Assembly (NCBI GenBank): GCA_025765615.1
Contig: JAIVFJ010000028.1
Coordinates: forward strand, 372,001 to 436,000
Direction of reading: 5' to 3'
Source: Zopfochytrium polystomum
Lineage: Eukaryota; Chytridiomycota; Chytridiomycetes; Chytridiales; Chytridiaceae
Length of the DNA: 64,000 nt
A program made the position numbers and the translations under genes. How positions within the stretch are numbered: the stretch's first letter is position 1; each line of letters starts with the position of its first letter. Below are positions 12,017 through 20,213 of this stretch, one piece after another. A model generated the notes under the pieces. It did not search any database. It was not told the origin of the DNA and saw only the letters and a program-made list of their open reading frames with translations.

Positions 12017-12369
12017 TGTCAGGAACAGGGCAGGACAGGACAAGGCAGACAAGGAACTGAGAGGAGTGATGATTGTATTGGAAACAATAATTCACTTGAG
12101 GGATGGGACAGGTCCCCCATCCCCCTTTTATACCTTTTGAGAGTGTTCCTTGTCAAGACTCCAAGAAAGTTCCAGAAAGAGCAATTAGTAATACAATGAT
12201 ACCAATGATACCAATGACAACAAGACAAGTCAGGAAAGCAAAGAAGGTTCCAGAAGGTTCCACAAGGTTCCATGAAGGAATGTTCTAGAAGGTTCCAGAA
12301 GGTTCCAGAAGGTTCCATGAAGGAATGTTCTAGAAGGTTCCAGAGGTTTCCAGAGGGTGATTCATAACA
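12017..12369 (-). repeat. 3' LTR of the chromovirus
   Basis: 353 bp, identical by eye to the 5' LTR. On the element strand it starts TGTTATGAATCA directly after the polypurine tract and the pol stop codon. It carries the heat-shock-element array, a TATAAAA (12126-12132) and the R/U5 segment. Confidence 0.95.
12243..12340. promoter_or_regulatory. Heat-shock-element array in 3' LTR U3
   Basis: Alternating TTC and GAA triplets separated by exactly 2 nt form perfect HSE blocks: four units at 12243-12260, seven consecutive units at 12283-12315 and three at 12328-12340. The consensus for heat shock factor trimers is three such units. The same array is in the 5' LTR, 4952 bp to the right. Confidence 0.75.
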
Positions 12370-12390
12370 TCATCTCCCCCTTTTAGGCCT
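12370..12390 (-). promoter_or_regulatory. Polypurine tract overlapping the pol stop
   Basis: On the element strand AAAAGGGGGAGATGA lies immediately 5' of the 3' LTR. Its last three bases are the pol TGA, so the plus-strand primer site also encodes the last residues of pol (PKRGR). Confidence 0.75.
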
Positions 12391-15300
12391 CTTCTGCAAC
12401 TTGGTGGGGTACCTGGTCTTAAACTCGAGCAGAAGGTCTTGGCAGTGAGTGAGGTTTGACTCAGGCTCCCAGGTGTTGTCAGCATCTGAGTAACCTCTCC
12501 ACTTAACAAGGAACTTGAGTGTTCTTCCAAACCACTTGGCATCCAAGATTTGTTCAACCTCAAATTCCTCTTCACCTTCTACCTCAACTGGAGGAGGAGG
12601 AGGAACAACTCTGCCTGGAATGGAATTGGCCACAAACTTCTCTAAAAGGCTGACATGGAAAACTGGGTGGATCTTCATGGATGCAGGGAGATCCAGCTTG
12701 AAGGTGACTGGATTGATTTGCTCCAAGATCTTGAAAGGACCCAACTTGAGGTTGTCTAGCTTGGGACTTGGTCTTTTGGTCTGCAAGTTCTTCCTCAGAA
12801 GCCAAACTTGCTGACCCACAGCAAGGTCATGGTCCATTCTGTGAGTGTTGGCAAATCTTGAGGCATCTTCTTGGGCTTGCTTCAGGGTGGAGTCCAGGAA
12901 GGAGTTGATGATCTTAAGCTTATGTAAGTGTGAAGCCGCAGCAGGAGCCTGGACATTGGATAGGGTCTCTTGTCCCAGAAGATCTCCTCTTGGATTGAAG
13001 CCATAGGTTGCAAAGAAAGGAGATAGCTGGGTGCTTGAGTGGAGAGAATTGTTGAGAGCAAATTCTGCCAGTGGAAGGAGGGTGGGCCAATCATCCTGTT
13101 GATAGCTGACATAGCACCTCAAATACTGCTCCAGAGTCTGGTTTGTTCTTTCTGTTTGTCCATCAGTCTGAGGGTGATAAGCAGTTGACAGTTGAGACTT
13201 GATTCCAAGGGCTGCTGTGAGTGCTTTCCAAAATTGAGATCTGAACTGTGGTCCTCTGTCACTGACGATTGACTGAGGCAGCCCATGGAGCCTGAATATG
13301 TGCTGCAAAAACAGGTCTGCTGTTCCTTGTGCATCTATATTCTCAGTGCAGGGGATGAAATGGGCCAACTTTGTCCTTCTGCAGATGACAACAAGGATAG
13401 AGTCAAATCCATGGGATGGGGGCAGTTTCACAATGAAGTCCATGGATATTGATGACCAAGGGCTGATGGCAATTGGGAGGGGCTCCAGAAGTCCATAGGG
13501 CTTGTGTCTGCTGGATTTGTTTCTTTGACAGGTTTCACAGCTGCTGACATAGTTCTTGATGTACTTCCTCATGCCTGGCCAGTAGAAGTCTCTGGAAACA
13601 AGCTCATATGTCTTGTGCTCTCCTGAGTGTCCAGCTGTTGCTGCATCATGCCTTGTCTTGAGTATCTCAAGTTTTTCCTCTTCTTGGCTGATTTGAATCT
13701 TGTGAGGCTTGGGGTCCTTGGAAATAGCATGGGCCCACACACTGTCAGGAAGCAATGAAAGGTGTGTCTTGGATGGTGGGGTGAAACCATCTCCCCCTTC
13801 AGGTGCAAGGTCTGTTCTTCTTGACAGGGCATCAGCCACAGTGTTAAGGTGACCAGGAGAATAGCACAGCTTAAAGTCATACTCAGAGAGCAGTTCAGCC
13901 CACCTGGCATGCCTCTGCTTGAGCAACCTCCTTGCCCTGAAGAAGGTGAGGTTCTTGTGATCAGAATAGACAGAGATGCCTTTAGAACCAGCCAAGTAGT
14001 GTCTCCAGAATTTGAATGCTTCCACAATTGCAAGCAACTCCTTGTCATGGACTGTGTAGTTACACTCAGCACTGTTCAGCTTCCTGGAGTAATATGCCAC
14101 TGGGTGCAGAGGAGCAGAGGGGTCCTGAGAGCTTGGCTGGGACAGAACAGCGCCAAGGGCATAGTCTGAGGCATCAGTTTCCAAGGTGAAGGGAAGCAAG
14201 GGATCCACATGCTTAAGGAGTGGTGCACTTTTGGTTGCTGTCTTAAGAGCTAGCCAGGCTTGCTCTGCTGCTGGGGTCCATTCAAACTTGGTGGTCTTCT
14301 TGGTGAGATCAGTGAGAGGCTTGGCTATGGCAGAATAGTTGGCAATGAAGGTTCTGTAGAAGTTGCAAAATCCAAGGAAGCTTTGAACATCCTTGATGGA
14401 ATTTGGAGCCTTCCATTCAAGAATAGTTTGGATCTTGTCTGGTGCCATGGAGATCCCTTTGTCAGACACAATGAACCCCAAAAACTCAATGGAGGTCTTG
14501 TGGAATTCACACTTCTCCAGCTTTGCATAGAGGTGATGCTGTCTGAGTCTCTCCAAGACAGTCTTGACATGTCCCATATGGCTTGCAGTGTCAGATGAAA
14601 ATACCAGGATATCATCCAGGTAGACAATGACAAAAAGGTCCAGAATATCCCTGAAGATGTCATTCATCATGCCTTGGAAAATAGCTGGAGCATTGGTAAG
14701 TCCAAAGGGCATAACCAAGTACTCAAAGTGACCGTATTTGCATCTGAAGGCAGTCTTCCATTGATCCTGGGGCTTAATTCTGACCAAATTGTAGGCACCT
14801 CTGAGGTCAATCTTGGAAAATATCCTTGCATGGCTCAGTTTGTCCAGTAATTCAGAGATGAGAGGCAGTGGATAGCGGTTCTTGACTGTCATCTCATTGA
14901 GATCTCTGTAGTCCACACAGGGTCTCAGTCCCCCATCCTTCTTCTTGACAAAAAAGATGGGAGCTCCAGCTGGTGACTTGGAAGGTTGGATGAATCCCTT
15001 GTTCAGCATTTCTTCAATGTATTCTTGGAGGGCCTTGGCTTCTGGTGGAGAGAGGTGGTACAGTGGCTTGAAAGGTGGGCTGCAAGTTTCATCCTTGAGT
15101 GGGATTTCACAGTCATAAGGCCTCTGAGCTGGTAGCAGGTCTGCCTTGGTCTTGGAAAACACATCAGCATAAGGGAGATATTCTTTTGGTAGCTTGGATG
15201 CCAGCAAGAGGTCTGATGGGTCCAGGTTGTCGTGCTCCTCAGCAGTGGGGCTTGAATTCTTGACTGGGAACTGTGATTCTTGAATCTTTGACTGAGAGTT

Positions 15301-16089
15301 CTGTTCTTGGCAAAGACTGTGAGCTGTGGAACTTGAATCTTGAATGTGGACTGTGAACTGTGGTACTTGAATCTTTGACTGTGGGTTCTGTGAACAAGAG
15401 TCATGGCCATGACTGTGAGCTCTATGAGCTCTACTTGAATCTTGACTGTGAACTGTGAACTGTGGAACTGGAGTCTTGGCTGGCTGTGAATCTTGAATCA
15501 AGGGCTTGAGAGCATGAGACTTGGGGGCTTGACTTGAGTTTTGGGTGACTGTTCCGATTGGTGGAGGTTGGACTTGACCAGTGACCCAATCAATGGCAGG
15601 GTTCTGGGCTTGCAGCCATGGTAATCCCAGGATGACAGAGAATGTGGGTGAGCCAAGATCCAATACTTCCAGGTTGACCATGGATGGTGGAAAGTCTTGG
15701 ATGTGGAGGTTTAGCTTGGTTTCATGGCTGATTTCCTTGAACAGAGCATGATTGGCAAAGTGGACCTTGAGGGGTGTGGATTTCTTGATCGTAGGAATGG
15801 CACAAGACTTGGCAAGGGTGGCATCAATGATGTTGCAGGATGATCCAGAGTCTATAAGGGCCTTGGTTGTGATGGTTGACTTGGGTGAGAGTTGAATCTT
15901 GACATCCATGGTGAGTTGGTGGGGCTTGGAATCTGAGGTGTTTGTGGTGCTGGTGGTGGTGATGAAACAGGGGCAGCTTGGAGGAGGGTCCAGGGAATTG
16001 CCCCTCAGTGAGCCTGGACCTGGGAGTTTGGGTGCTTCTTCCTTGGGCAGTCCTTGACAGCATGCTCCTTGGAGCCACAGTAGAAACAC
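12370..16089 (-). CDS. pol: Chromovirus Pol polyprotein (PR-RT-RH-IN-chromodomain)
   Basis: A single open frame of about 1239 codons with no ATG near its start; it overlaps the end of gag in the -1 frame and is probably made as a Gag-Pol fusion by frameshifting. Domains in order: aspartic protease (IDSGSS, about residue 80); Ty3-type reverse transcriptase with FSKIDLRGAYN and the YLDD active site (about 490); RNase H (ETDASDYALGAV); integrase with an HHCC finger, the catalytic D...D...E core (SMDFIVKLP, VSDRGPQF, TDGQTERTNQ); a GPF/Y-type module (LKLGPFKILE); and a chromodomain (FLVKWRGYSDADNTWEPE, about 1180-1225). All key residues seen are intact, so the element may be active. The chromodomain is expected to guide integration to particular chromatin. 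Confidence 0.96.
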   Translation of the reverse strand: MFLLWLQGACCQGLPKEEAPKLPGPGSLRGNSLDPPPSCPCFITTTSTTNTSDSKPHQLTMDVKIQLSPKSTITTKALIDSGSSCNIIDATLAKSCAIPTIKKSTPLKVHFANHALFKEISHETKLNLHIQDFPPSMVNLEVLDLGSPTFSVILGLPWLQAQNPAIDWVTGQVQPPPIGTVTQNSSQAPKSHALKPLIQDSQPAKTPVPQFTVHSQDSSRAHRAHSHGHDSCSQNPQSKIQVPQFTVHIQDSSSTAHSLCQEQNSQSKIQESQFPVKNSSPTAEEHDNLDPSDLLLASKLPKEYLPYADVFSKTKADLLPAQRPYDCEIPLKDETCSPPFKPLYHLSPPEAKALQEYIEEMLNKGFIQPSKSPAGAPIFFVKKKDGGLRPCVDYRDLNEMTVKNRYPLPLISELLDKLSHARIFSKIDLRGAYNLVRIKPQDQWKTAFRCKYGHFEYLVMPFGLTNAPAIFQGMMNDIFRDILDLFVIVYLDDILVFSSDTASHMGHVKTVLERLRQHHLYAKLEKCEFHKTSIEFLGFIVSDKGISMAPDKIQTILEWKAPNSIKDVQSFLGFCNFYRTFIANYSAIAKPLTDLTKKTTKFEWTPAAEQAWLALKTATKSAPLLKHVDPLLPFTLETDASDYALGAVLSQPSSQDPSAPLHPVAYYSRKLNSAECNYTVHDKELLAIVEAFKFWRHYLAGSKGISVYSDHKNLTFFRARRLLKQRHARWAELLSEYDFKLCYSPGHLNTVADALSRRTDLAPEGGDGFTPPSKTHLSLLPDSVWAHAISKDPKPHKIQISQEEEKLEILKTRHDAATAGHSGEHKTYELVSRDFYWPGMRKYIKNYVSSCETCQRNKSSRHKPYGLLEPLPIAISPWSSISMDFIVKLPPSHGFDSILVVICRRTKLAHFIPCTENIDAQGTADLFLQHIFRLHGLPQSIVSDRGPQFRSQFWKALTAALGIKSQLSTAYHPQTDGQTERTNQTLEQYLRCYVSYQQDDWPTLLPLAEFALNNSLHSSTQLSPFFATYGFNPRGDLLGQETLSNVQAPAAASHLHKLKIINSFLDSTLKQAQEDASRFANTHRMDHDLAVGQQVWLLRKNLQTKRPSPKLDNLKLGPFKILEQINPVTFKLDLPASMKIHPVFHVSLLEKFVANSIPGRVVPPPPPVEVEGEEEFEVEQILDAKWFGRTLKFLVKWRGYSDADNTWEPESNLTHCQDLLLEFKTRYPTKLQKRPKRGR
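15969..16020 (-). promoter_or_regulatory. Predicted H-type pseudoknot of the gag-pol frameshift site
   Basis: On the element strand, 5 nt after the slip site, GGTCCAGG (16020-16013) pairs with CCTGGACC (15994-15987) as an 8-bp stem. The loop segment AGGGGCA (16005-15999) pairs with TGCCCCT (15975-15969) downstream as a 7-bp second stem. Both stems are perfect. A stem or pseudoknot 5-9 nt after a slip heptamer is the standard -1 frameshift stimulator. Confidence 0.7.
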
Positions 16090-16928
16090 AGTCCCTGCTG
16101 GGCCCTCCTTGTTTTCTCCTCTTGGCTCAGAGGACCCTTAGGAAGTGTCTCAACTGCATCCACTTGCATGGGTTCAGGAACTGTAAGAGCTTGAGGGACT
16201 GGGGTAGGTCTTGATGTAGTTCCTGCTTGTCTTTGCTTCAGCCTCTTGGAGTAGAGTCTGTTGTCAATCTTGATGGCAAGGAGAATGTACTCTTCCAAGG
16301 TCTCAGGGATGTGCAGAGACTGGGAGAGCATGTCTTGGATGGACTCATGGAGACCATCATGGTACAGCTCCATCAGAGCTGCATCATTGTATCCAGAGTC
16401 TCTGGCTAGTTGCTTGAATTGGTTGGTGTAGGCCACACAAGATTGCTTTCCTTGCTTGATATGCTTGAGCTTGGATCTTGCTGTCCAAGATGCGTAGGGG
16501 TCACCAAAGGTAGCTTCCAGCCCCTCCCAGAGCTCTTGCAGGGTGGTGGGTGTGCTTGGGAGAGATCTGTACCATGATTGAGCTTGACCAGACAGGAGGG
16601 TGCTTGTGAAAAGAACCTTGACTTGCTCACTGGGGAATCTTGAAGGTTGGAGAAGGATGACATTCTCCACATTGGCCATAAAGTTCCTGAGGTCTTTGGC
16701 CAGCCCAGTGAACTTGTCAGGGCTGGGAACCTTGGGCTCTCTTGCTTGGTTCGCTTGGGGCAGGAGAAGAGCTTGATGTTCTTGTTGGTGAAGTTGTTGT
16801 TGAAGCTGGTGCTGCTGGTGAAGGACTTGTTCTTGAAGTTGGTGTGTCTGTCTTGAGAGGGCTTGTAATTGGTCCATCAAGGCTTGGAAGGCAGTTGCAT
16901 CAGGGAAGGTGTTGTTTGGGTCAGACAT
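16005..16928 (-). CDS. gag: Chromovirus Gag
   Basis: 307 aa from ATG 16928. An N-terminal Gln-rich coiled-coil-like segment (residues about 25-60) is followed by the retrotransposon Gag capsid region (SPDKFTGLAKDLRNFM; SGQAQSWYRSL; LWEGLEATFGD; YTNQFKQLARDSGY) and a C-terminal CCHC zinc knuckle C-x2-C-x4-H-x4-C (CFYCGSKEHAVKDC). It forms the virus-like particle and binds element RNA. The stop lies 19 nt beyond the CCCAAAC slip site, so frameshifting replaces only the last few residues before continuing into pol. Confidence 0.95.
   Translation of the reverse strand: MSDPNNTFPDATAFQALMDQLQALSRQTHQLQEQVLHQQHQLQQQLHQQEHQALLLPQANQAREPKVPSPDKFTGLAKDLRNFMANVENVILLQPSRFPSEQVKVLFTSTLLSGQAQSWYRSLPSTPTTLQELWEGLEATFGDPYASWTARSKLKHIKQGKQSCVAYTNQFKQLARDSGYNDAALMELYHDGLHESIQDMLSQSLHIPETLEEYILLAIKIDNRLYSKRLKQRQAGTTSRPTPVPQALTVPEPMQVDAVETLPKGPLSQEEKTRRAQQGLCFYCGSKEHAVKDCPRKKHPNSQVQAH
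16026..16032 (-). promoter_or_regulatory. -1 ribosomal frameshift slip site CCCAAAC
   Basis: The gag frame reads CAC CCA AAC TCC here, so the heptamer is phased as C CCA AAC (X XXY YYZ). Tandem slippage by -1 puts ribosomes in the pol frame, which is open across this point. A predicted pseudoknot starts 5 nt downstream. Confidence 0.75.
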
Positions 16929-16955
16929 GATGGCAGAGAGTAGTGGGAGAGGGTG

Positions 16956-16966
16956 AAGTGAATTAT
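16956..16966 (-). promoter_or_regulatory. Self-priming primer-binding site
   Basis: Two nt after the 5' LTR, the element strand reads ATAATTCACTT, an exact 11-nt reverse complement of AAGTGAATTAT at 17049-17039 inside the same LTR. That LTR segment starts 35 nt after the first T of its TATA box (17084-17078), where transcription should begin. This is the arrangement of Tf1, whose RNA 5' end primes reverse transcription. No tRNA match (for example TGGTATCAGAGC) is present. Confidence 0.75.
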
Positions 16967-16968
16967 GA

Positions 16969-17321
16969 TGTCAGGAACAGGGCAGGACAGGACAAGGCAG
17001 ACAAGGAACTGAGAGGAGTGATGATTGTATTGGAAACAATAATTCACTTGAGGGATGGGACAGGTCCCCCATCCCCCTTTTATACCTTTTGAGAGTGTTC
17101 CTTGTCAAGACTCCAAGAAAGTTCCAGAAAGAGCAATTAGTAATACAATGATACCAATGATACCAATGACAACAAGACAAGTCAGGAAAGCAAAGAAGGT
17201 TCCAGAAGGTTCCACAAGGTTCCATGAAGGAATGTTCTAGAAGGTTCCAGAAGGTTCCAGAAGGTTCCATGAAGGAATGTTCTAGAAGGTTCCAGAGGTT
17301 TCCAGAGGGTGATTCATAACA
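16969..17321 (-). repeat. 5' LTR of the chromovirus
   Basis: 353 bp, identical by eye to the 3' LTR. On the element strand: U3 with HSE blocks at 17280-17292, 17235-17267 and 17195-17212, TATAAAA at 17084-17078, predicted start of R at 17049, and end CTGACA at 16969. Confidence 0.95.
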
Positions 17322-17453
17322 ACAATGATACCAATGATACCAATGACAACAAGACAAGTCAGGAAAGCAAAGAAGGTTCCAGAAGGTTCCACAAGGTTCC
17401 ATGAAGGAATGTTCTAGGAGGTTCCAGAGGTTTCCAGAGGGTGATTCATAACA
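17322..17453 (-). repeat. Partial, divergent extra LTR fragment
   Basis: About 132 bp matching the first part of U3 (element strand TGTTATGAATCACC onward) abuts the 5' LTR. It differs from the two full LTRs by at least one substitution and by lacking one block of the HSE array, so it is not a simple copy of the neighbour. It may be a relic of an older insertion into which or beside which the young element landed. Confidence 0.8.
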
Positions 17454-17800
17454 TCATCAATGATGGGGAACTTTTTTTTCTTTTTTTTTTCCAGCCCCAA
17501 AGGGCCAACAGGAAGAGAAAGCGCCATCAATGGCGAACTGTTATAGACTATGTCCAGGTATCACCTCAGCAAACCCACCCCATGCACTACGGACTTACAG
17601 GGTCGTCAGACATCTCCACTACACCTCTCCTTGTGATTAAAGACTGTACTCTATCTTGTTGCCTTCAACAGCTGGCATCGTGACTTGAACCCTTGGCCCT
17701 TGAGTGAACAGATACCCAGACCCCCCATGCTTTCCCAGCTAGGCTCTTGTGAGGGGCAATGATGGGGAACTCCAGGTTCTAAGGGCCACTACCCTGGTGT
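17454..17800. other. Spacer right of the retrotransposon
   Basis: About 350 bp with T-runs at 17471-17490 and the phrase GATGGGGAACT repeated (17461 and 17761). No gene is seen. Confidence 0.4.
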
Positions 17801-18050
17801 TGGTGTTATTACTGTAAACAGTCTACTTTGAGTGAGTGAGTGGAAGGAGTGAATGAAGTGGAGATGTGTGCTTGTGGGTGGTCCTTCTCTGCAACTTGGA
17901 GAGAAAGAGAAAAAACTCTGTTATGAATTATTGATACATAATGATGATATGCACACTGTAATAGTTGCAAGGCAAGCATGACCAGCACAGGGTAAAAACC
18001 TCTCCTATATTATCTGCTTGAGCAGAGGAGGAGGAAAACTGTTAACACCA
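17801..18050. repeat. Possible 250-bp solo LTR
   Basis: The segment starts TGGTGTTATTACTG and ends CAGT-like/TAACACCA in inverted orientation (8-bp perfect terminal repeat TGGTGTTA/TAACACCA). The flanking pentamers ggtgt and ggttt match at four of five positions. It has no coding content. Confidence 0.4.
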
Positions 18051-18105
18051 GGTTTCCGTTCCACTTAATACTTGGAGTATTTGTCAACAGTGCAAGCCAG
18101 CACCC

Positions 18106-18223
18106 AGGTCTGCATTGGCAGTGGCTCCCTTCCCCATGGGCATTGTGAGAACAATAACTGACAGTCACAATAGGTTCGTCTGTCTTGTGCCTCTTGCTGG
18201 TAACCAGTGAGTTGCTCCTAACA
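18106..18223. repeat. Left arm of a long-range inverted repeat
   Basis: About 118 bp matching the reverse complement of 20095..20213 at high identity (shared CTGCATTGGCAGTGGCTC and ATAACTGACAGTCACAATAGG). The two arms enclose the copia-type LTR remnant. They could be terminal repeats of one DNA element or two inverted copies of a dispersed repeat. Confidence 0.65.
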
Positions 18224-18537
18224 ATTACTACTCTCTACATGAGCTCTGAAAGCACAGATATACCAATCAATAACTGTCATGAGTCATTGCTGAATATAGA
18301 GACAAGTCCCCACATGAATGAATCATGGATGCCATATGTATCTGACATACCAACTTGCAATGGAAGATGCGACAGGCTTTTCTCGAAGAAAAAAGAACCT
18401 GCTGATGAAGTTGTGCTCAAAAGAGTGATGCAATGGCAGATTACTGTAAGTAACAAAGAATGCTTGGCCCACTCTGCTCTGGCCCCTCTAAGTTCTAATC
18501 TCAGTAGACCCAACCTAACTTGATCTTCTCACACTCT
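18224..18537. other. Spacer between inverted-repeat arm and LTR remnant
   Basis: About 310 bp, part of a 112-codon plus-strand frame (18185-18523) that matches nothing I recognise. Not called as a gene. Confidence 0.3.
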
Positions 18538-19279
18538 TGTTGGTGATTGCGCCTGGCGTGTCGAAAGAGCACCAACAGACTTGAGTCAGGGTGGAGCAAG
18601 AAAGCTTGTTAGAGCGTGTTAAGAGCAAAGCGCCCTTTGTTGCCAAAGTAGATGGAGAGCTGGTGCTCTCAGGCAGATTGGTCTTGTTTAGAGTGCAGGA
18701 GACCCATGTCTTGTTAGAGCAAAGCGCCCTATACAAACAAGGTATCAACCTGAAGTAGGGCTTGAAGAGCTTCGTAGGTCAAGGTGGAGGGTGTGGTGAC
18801 TCAGATAAGAGTAACGGGTTTTGTTTCAAGTTGTTGTACTCAAGGGGAGAGAGAGAGCAGGCAAATGTGATCAGGATCTGGGATGATGGATCTCTGGAGC
18901 TGCTTGGGCTCCCCTTTTATACTGCAGGTGGTCTCAGGAATCAGACTTTCGTGATAGGGTTAGGGACTTTGAGGAGTCAGGAGGCAGGCATGACATCATT
19001 GTTGCATCACACTGTTTGGCCAGAACTTCCATGGATTTATGTGTGCAAAGAAGTAAGTCAGGCTCCCTGTCAAGCTTGTAATCATTCCTGTCAAATTGCT
19101 GGAGTGAAGCACACTGATGTGGTCTTCGAAACCACCTCTAAGCACTTGTACAGTGTCAAAGAGTGGAAAAAGTGTAGGTAAAACTGGGGCCAGCCTGAAT
19201 GCCCTCTTAACTCATCTTTACTCTTGAAGGCAGGTCAGAGGATCTCAAAAAGTGTGGGTAATATGTTCAAACTCCAACA
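18538..19279 (-). mobile_element. Copia-type 3' LTR with truncated internal end
   Basis: 742 bp bounded by TGTTGG...CCAACA. On the minus strand it starts TGTTGGAGTTTGAAC, a start typical of Ty1/copia LTRs, and has a TATAAAA at 18921-18915. Immediately to its right, on the minus strand, AAATTGAGGGGGAG is a polypurine tract, so this is a 3' LTR whose element body lay to the right. A short minus-strand frame ending near 19310 contains LPRPKSQN, reminiscent of copia Pol C-termini. The rest of the element is missing. Confidence 0.6.
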
Positions 19280-20094
19280 CTCCCCCTCAATTTGAGAGGT
19301 ATTAATTACTCAAGTGGGTGAGAAAATTGCCGGAGTTGAACCAGCACAATACCTCATGAGAAATATATTTTGAGATTTAGGCCTTGGAAGCCAGCTGGGT
19401 AAGCTGAAAGGCCTAATCTGAAACCTACGAAAAGAATTAGGTGAAGACAGCAGTGATTCTGGCTCTGCTTTCCTAAACTTTCCTGGCGAGGTCGATGTGA
19501 TTGGAATCACACTCAATGGGCCATGCCTGCTGGGATGGTGCCAGGTCTGAGCATCACTATCATGTTGCCTTTCATGAAGCCATATTCAGTTTTCAACCAA
19601 AAATGTTACTGCCTGGGACTTTGGATGAGACATCATGCTTGGGACATGCCATTGTTACGCGCTACGATATAACCAACTTTTGGGAAAGTGCTGAAGACAG
19701 CATGGAAACCAACTCTCATCATGATTCTATAATTACTGTGACATCGAACCTTCCGATGATGTTGAACAAAGTGGCCTCAGAATAATTCTCTGAAGGAAAT
19801 TCCACCCAGTTTCCAATTTACGGGGAGGACACTCATAAAATCTGTGCTCAAGGCACAAGGGAGAAAACGGCCCACAAAGCTCAGATATGGCCCAAGCAGC
19901 TGAAAAAATTCATGAAGCTGTTAAGGACCTACCAAATTCCAAATTTCGGCAAACACTTTTCAAAAGCAACCTTTGCAACCAAAAAGTTGTATCAGCAGTT
20001 GTAGCTTTCGTGCAAAAGAAGAGGATTTCTAGAGGTCAATTTCGCATCATGTATCAAAACTTCAAAGCCTACTTGGCTGATCCAGATAAGTCGG
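19280..20094. other. Element body remnant and unexplained sequence
   Basis: Right of the copia LTR. It contains the suggestive pol tail (19310-19516, minus) and two unrelated short plus-strand frames (19501-19785 and 19887-20267) without family resemblance. Probably decayed mobile sequence. Confidence 0.4.
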
Positions 20095-20213
20095 TGTTAG
20101 GCAGAACTGACTGGTTAGCAGCACGAGGCACAAGACAGACCCAAACCTATTGTGACTGTCAGTTATTGCTCTCACAATGCTCATGGGAGAGTGAGCCACT
20201 GCCAATGCAGACC
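20095..20213. repeat. Right arm of a long-range inverted repeat
   Basis: Reverse complement of 18106..18223; see that entry. It starts at TGTTAGG and ends at CAATGCAGACCT. Confidence 0.65.

Larger units (their letters stand above)
12017..17321 (-). mobile_element. Apparently intact Ty3/gypsy chromovirus, self-priming (Tf1/sushi-like) type
   Basis: 5305 bp, transcribed on the minus strand. Two 353-bp LTRs (12017..12369 and 16969..17321) are identical by eye and run TGTTATG...CTGACA on the element strand. Between them are gag (307 codons) and an uninterrupted pol with protease, reverse transcriptase, RNase H, integrase and a C-terminal chromodomain. Identical LTRs and open frames indicate a recent insertion. 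No 5-bp target duplication is visible: the left flank is ctacg while the right flank is a partial extra LTR fragment. The primer-binding site is complementary to the predicted mRNA 5' end rather than to a tRNA, the hallmark of the Tf1/sushi group. Confidence 0.95.

Noticed and set aside
12241..12345. CRISPR-like short repeats in the LTR
   Set aside because: The units are 10-bp GGTTCCAGAA repeats without spacers; they are better explained as heat-shock elements.
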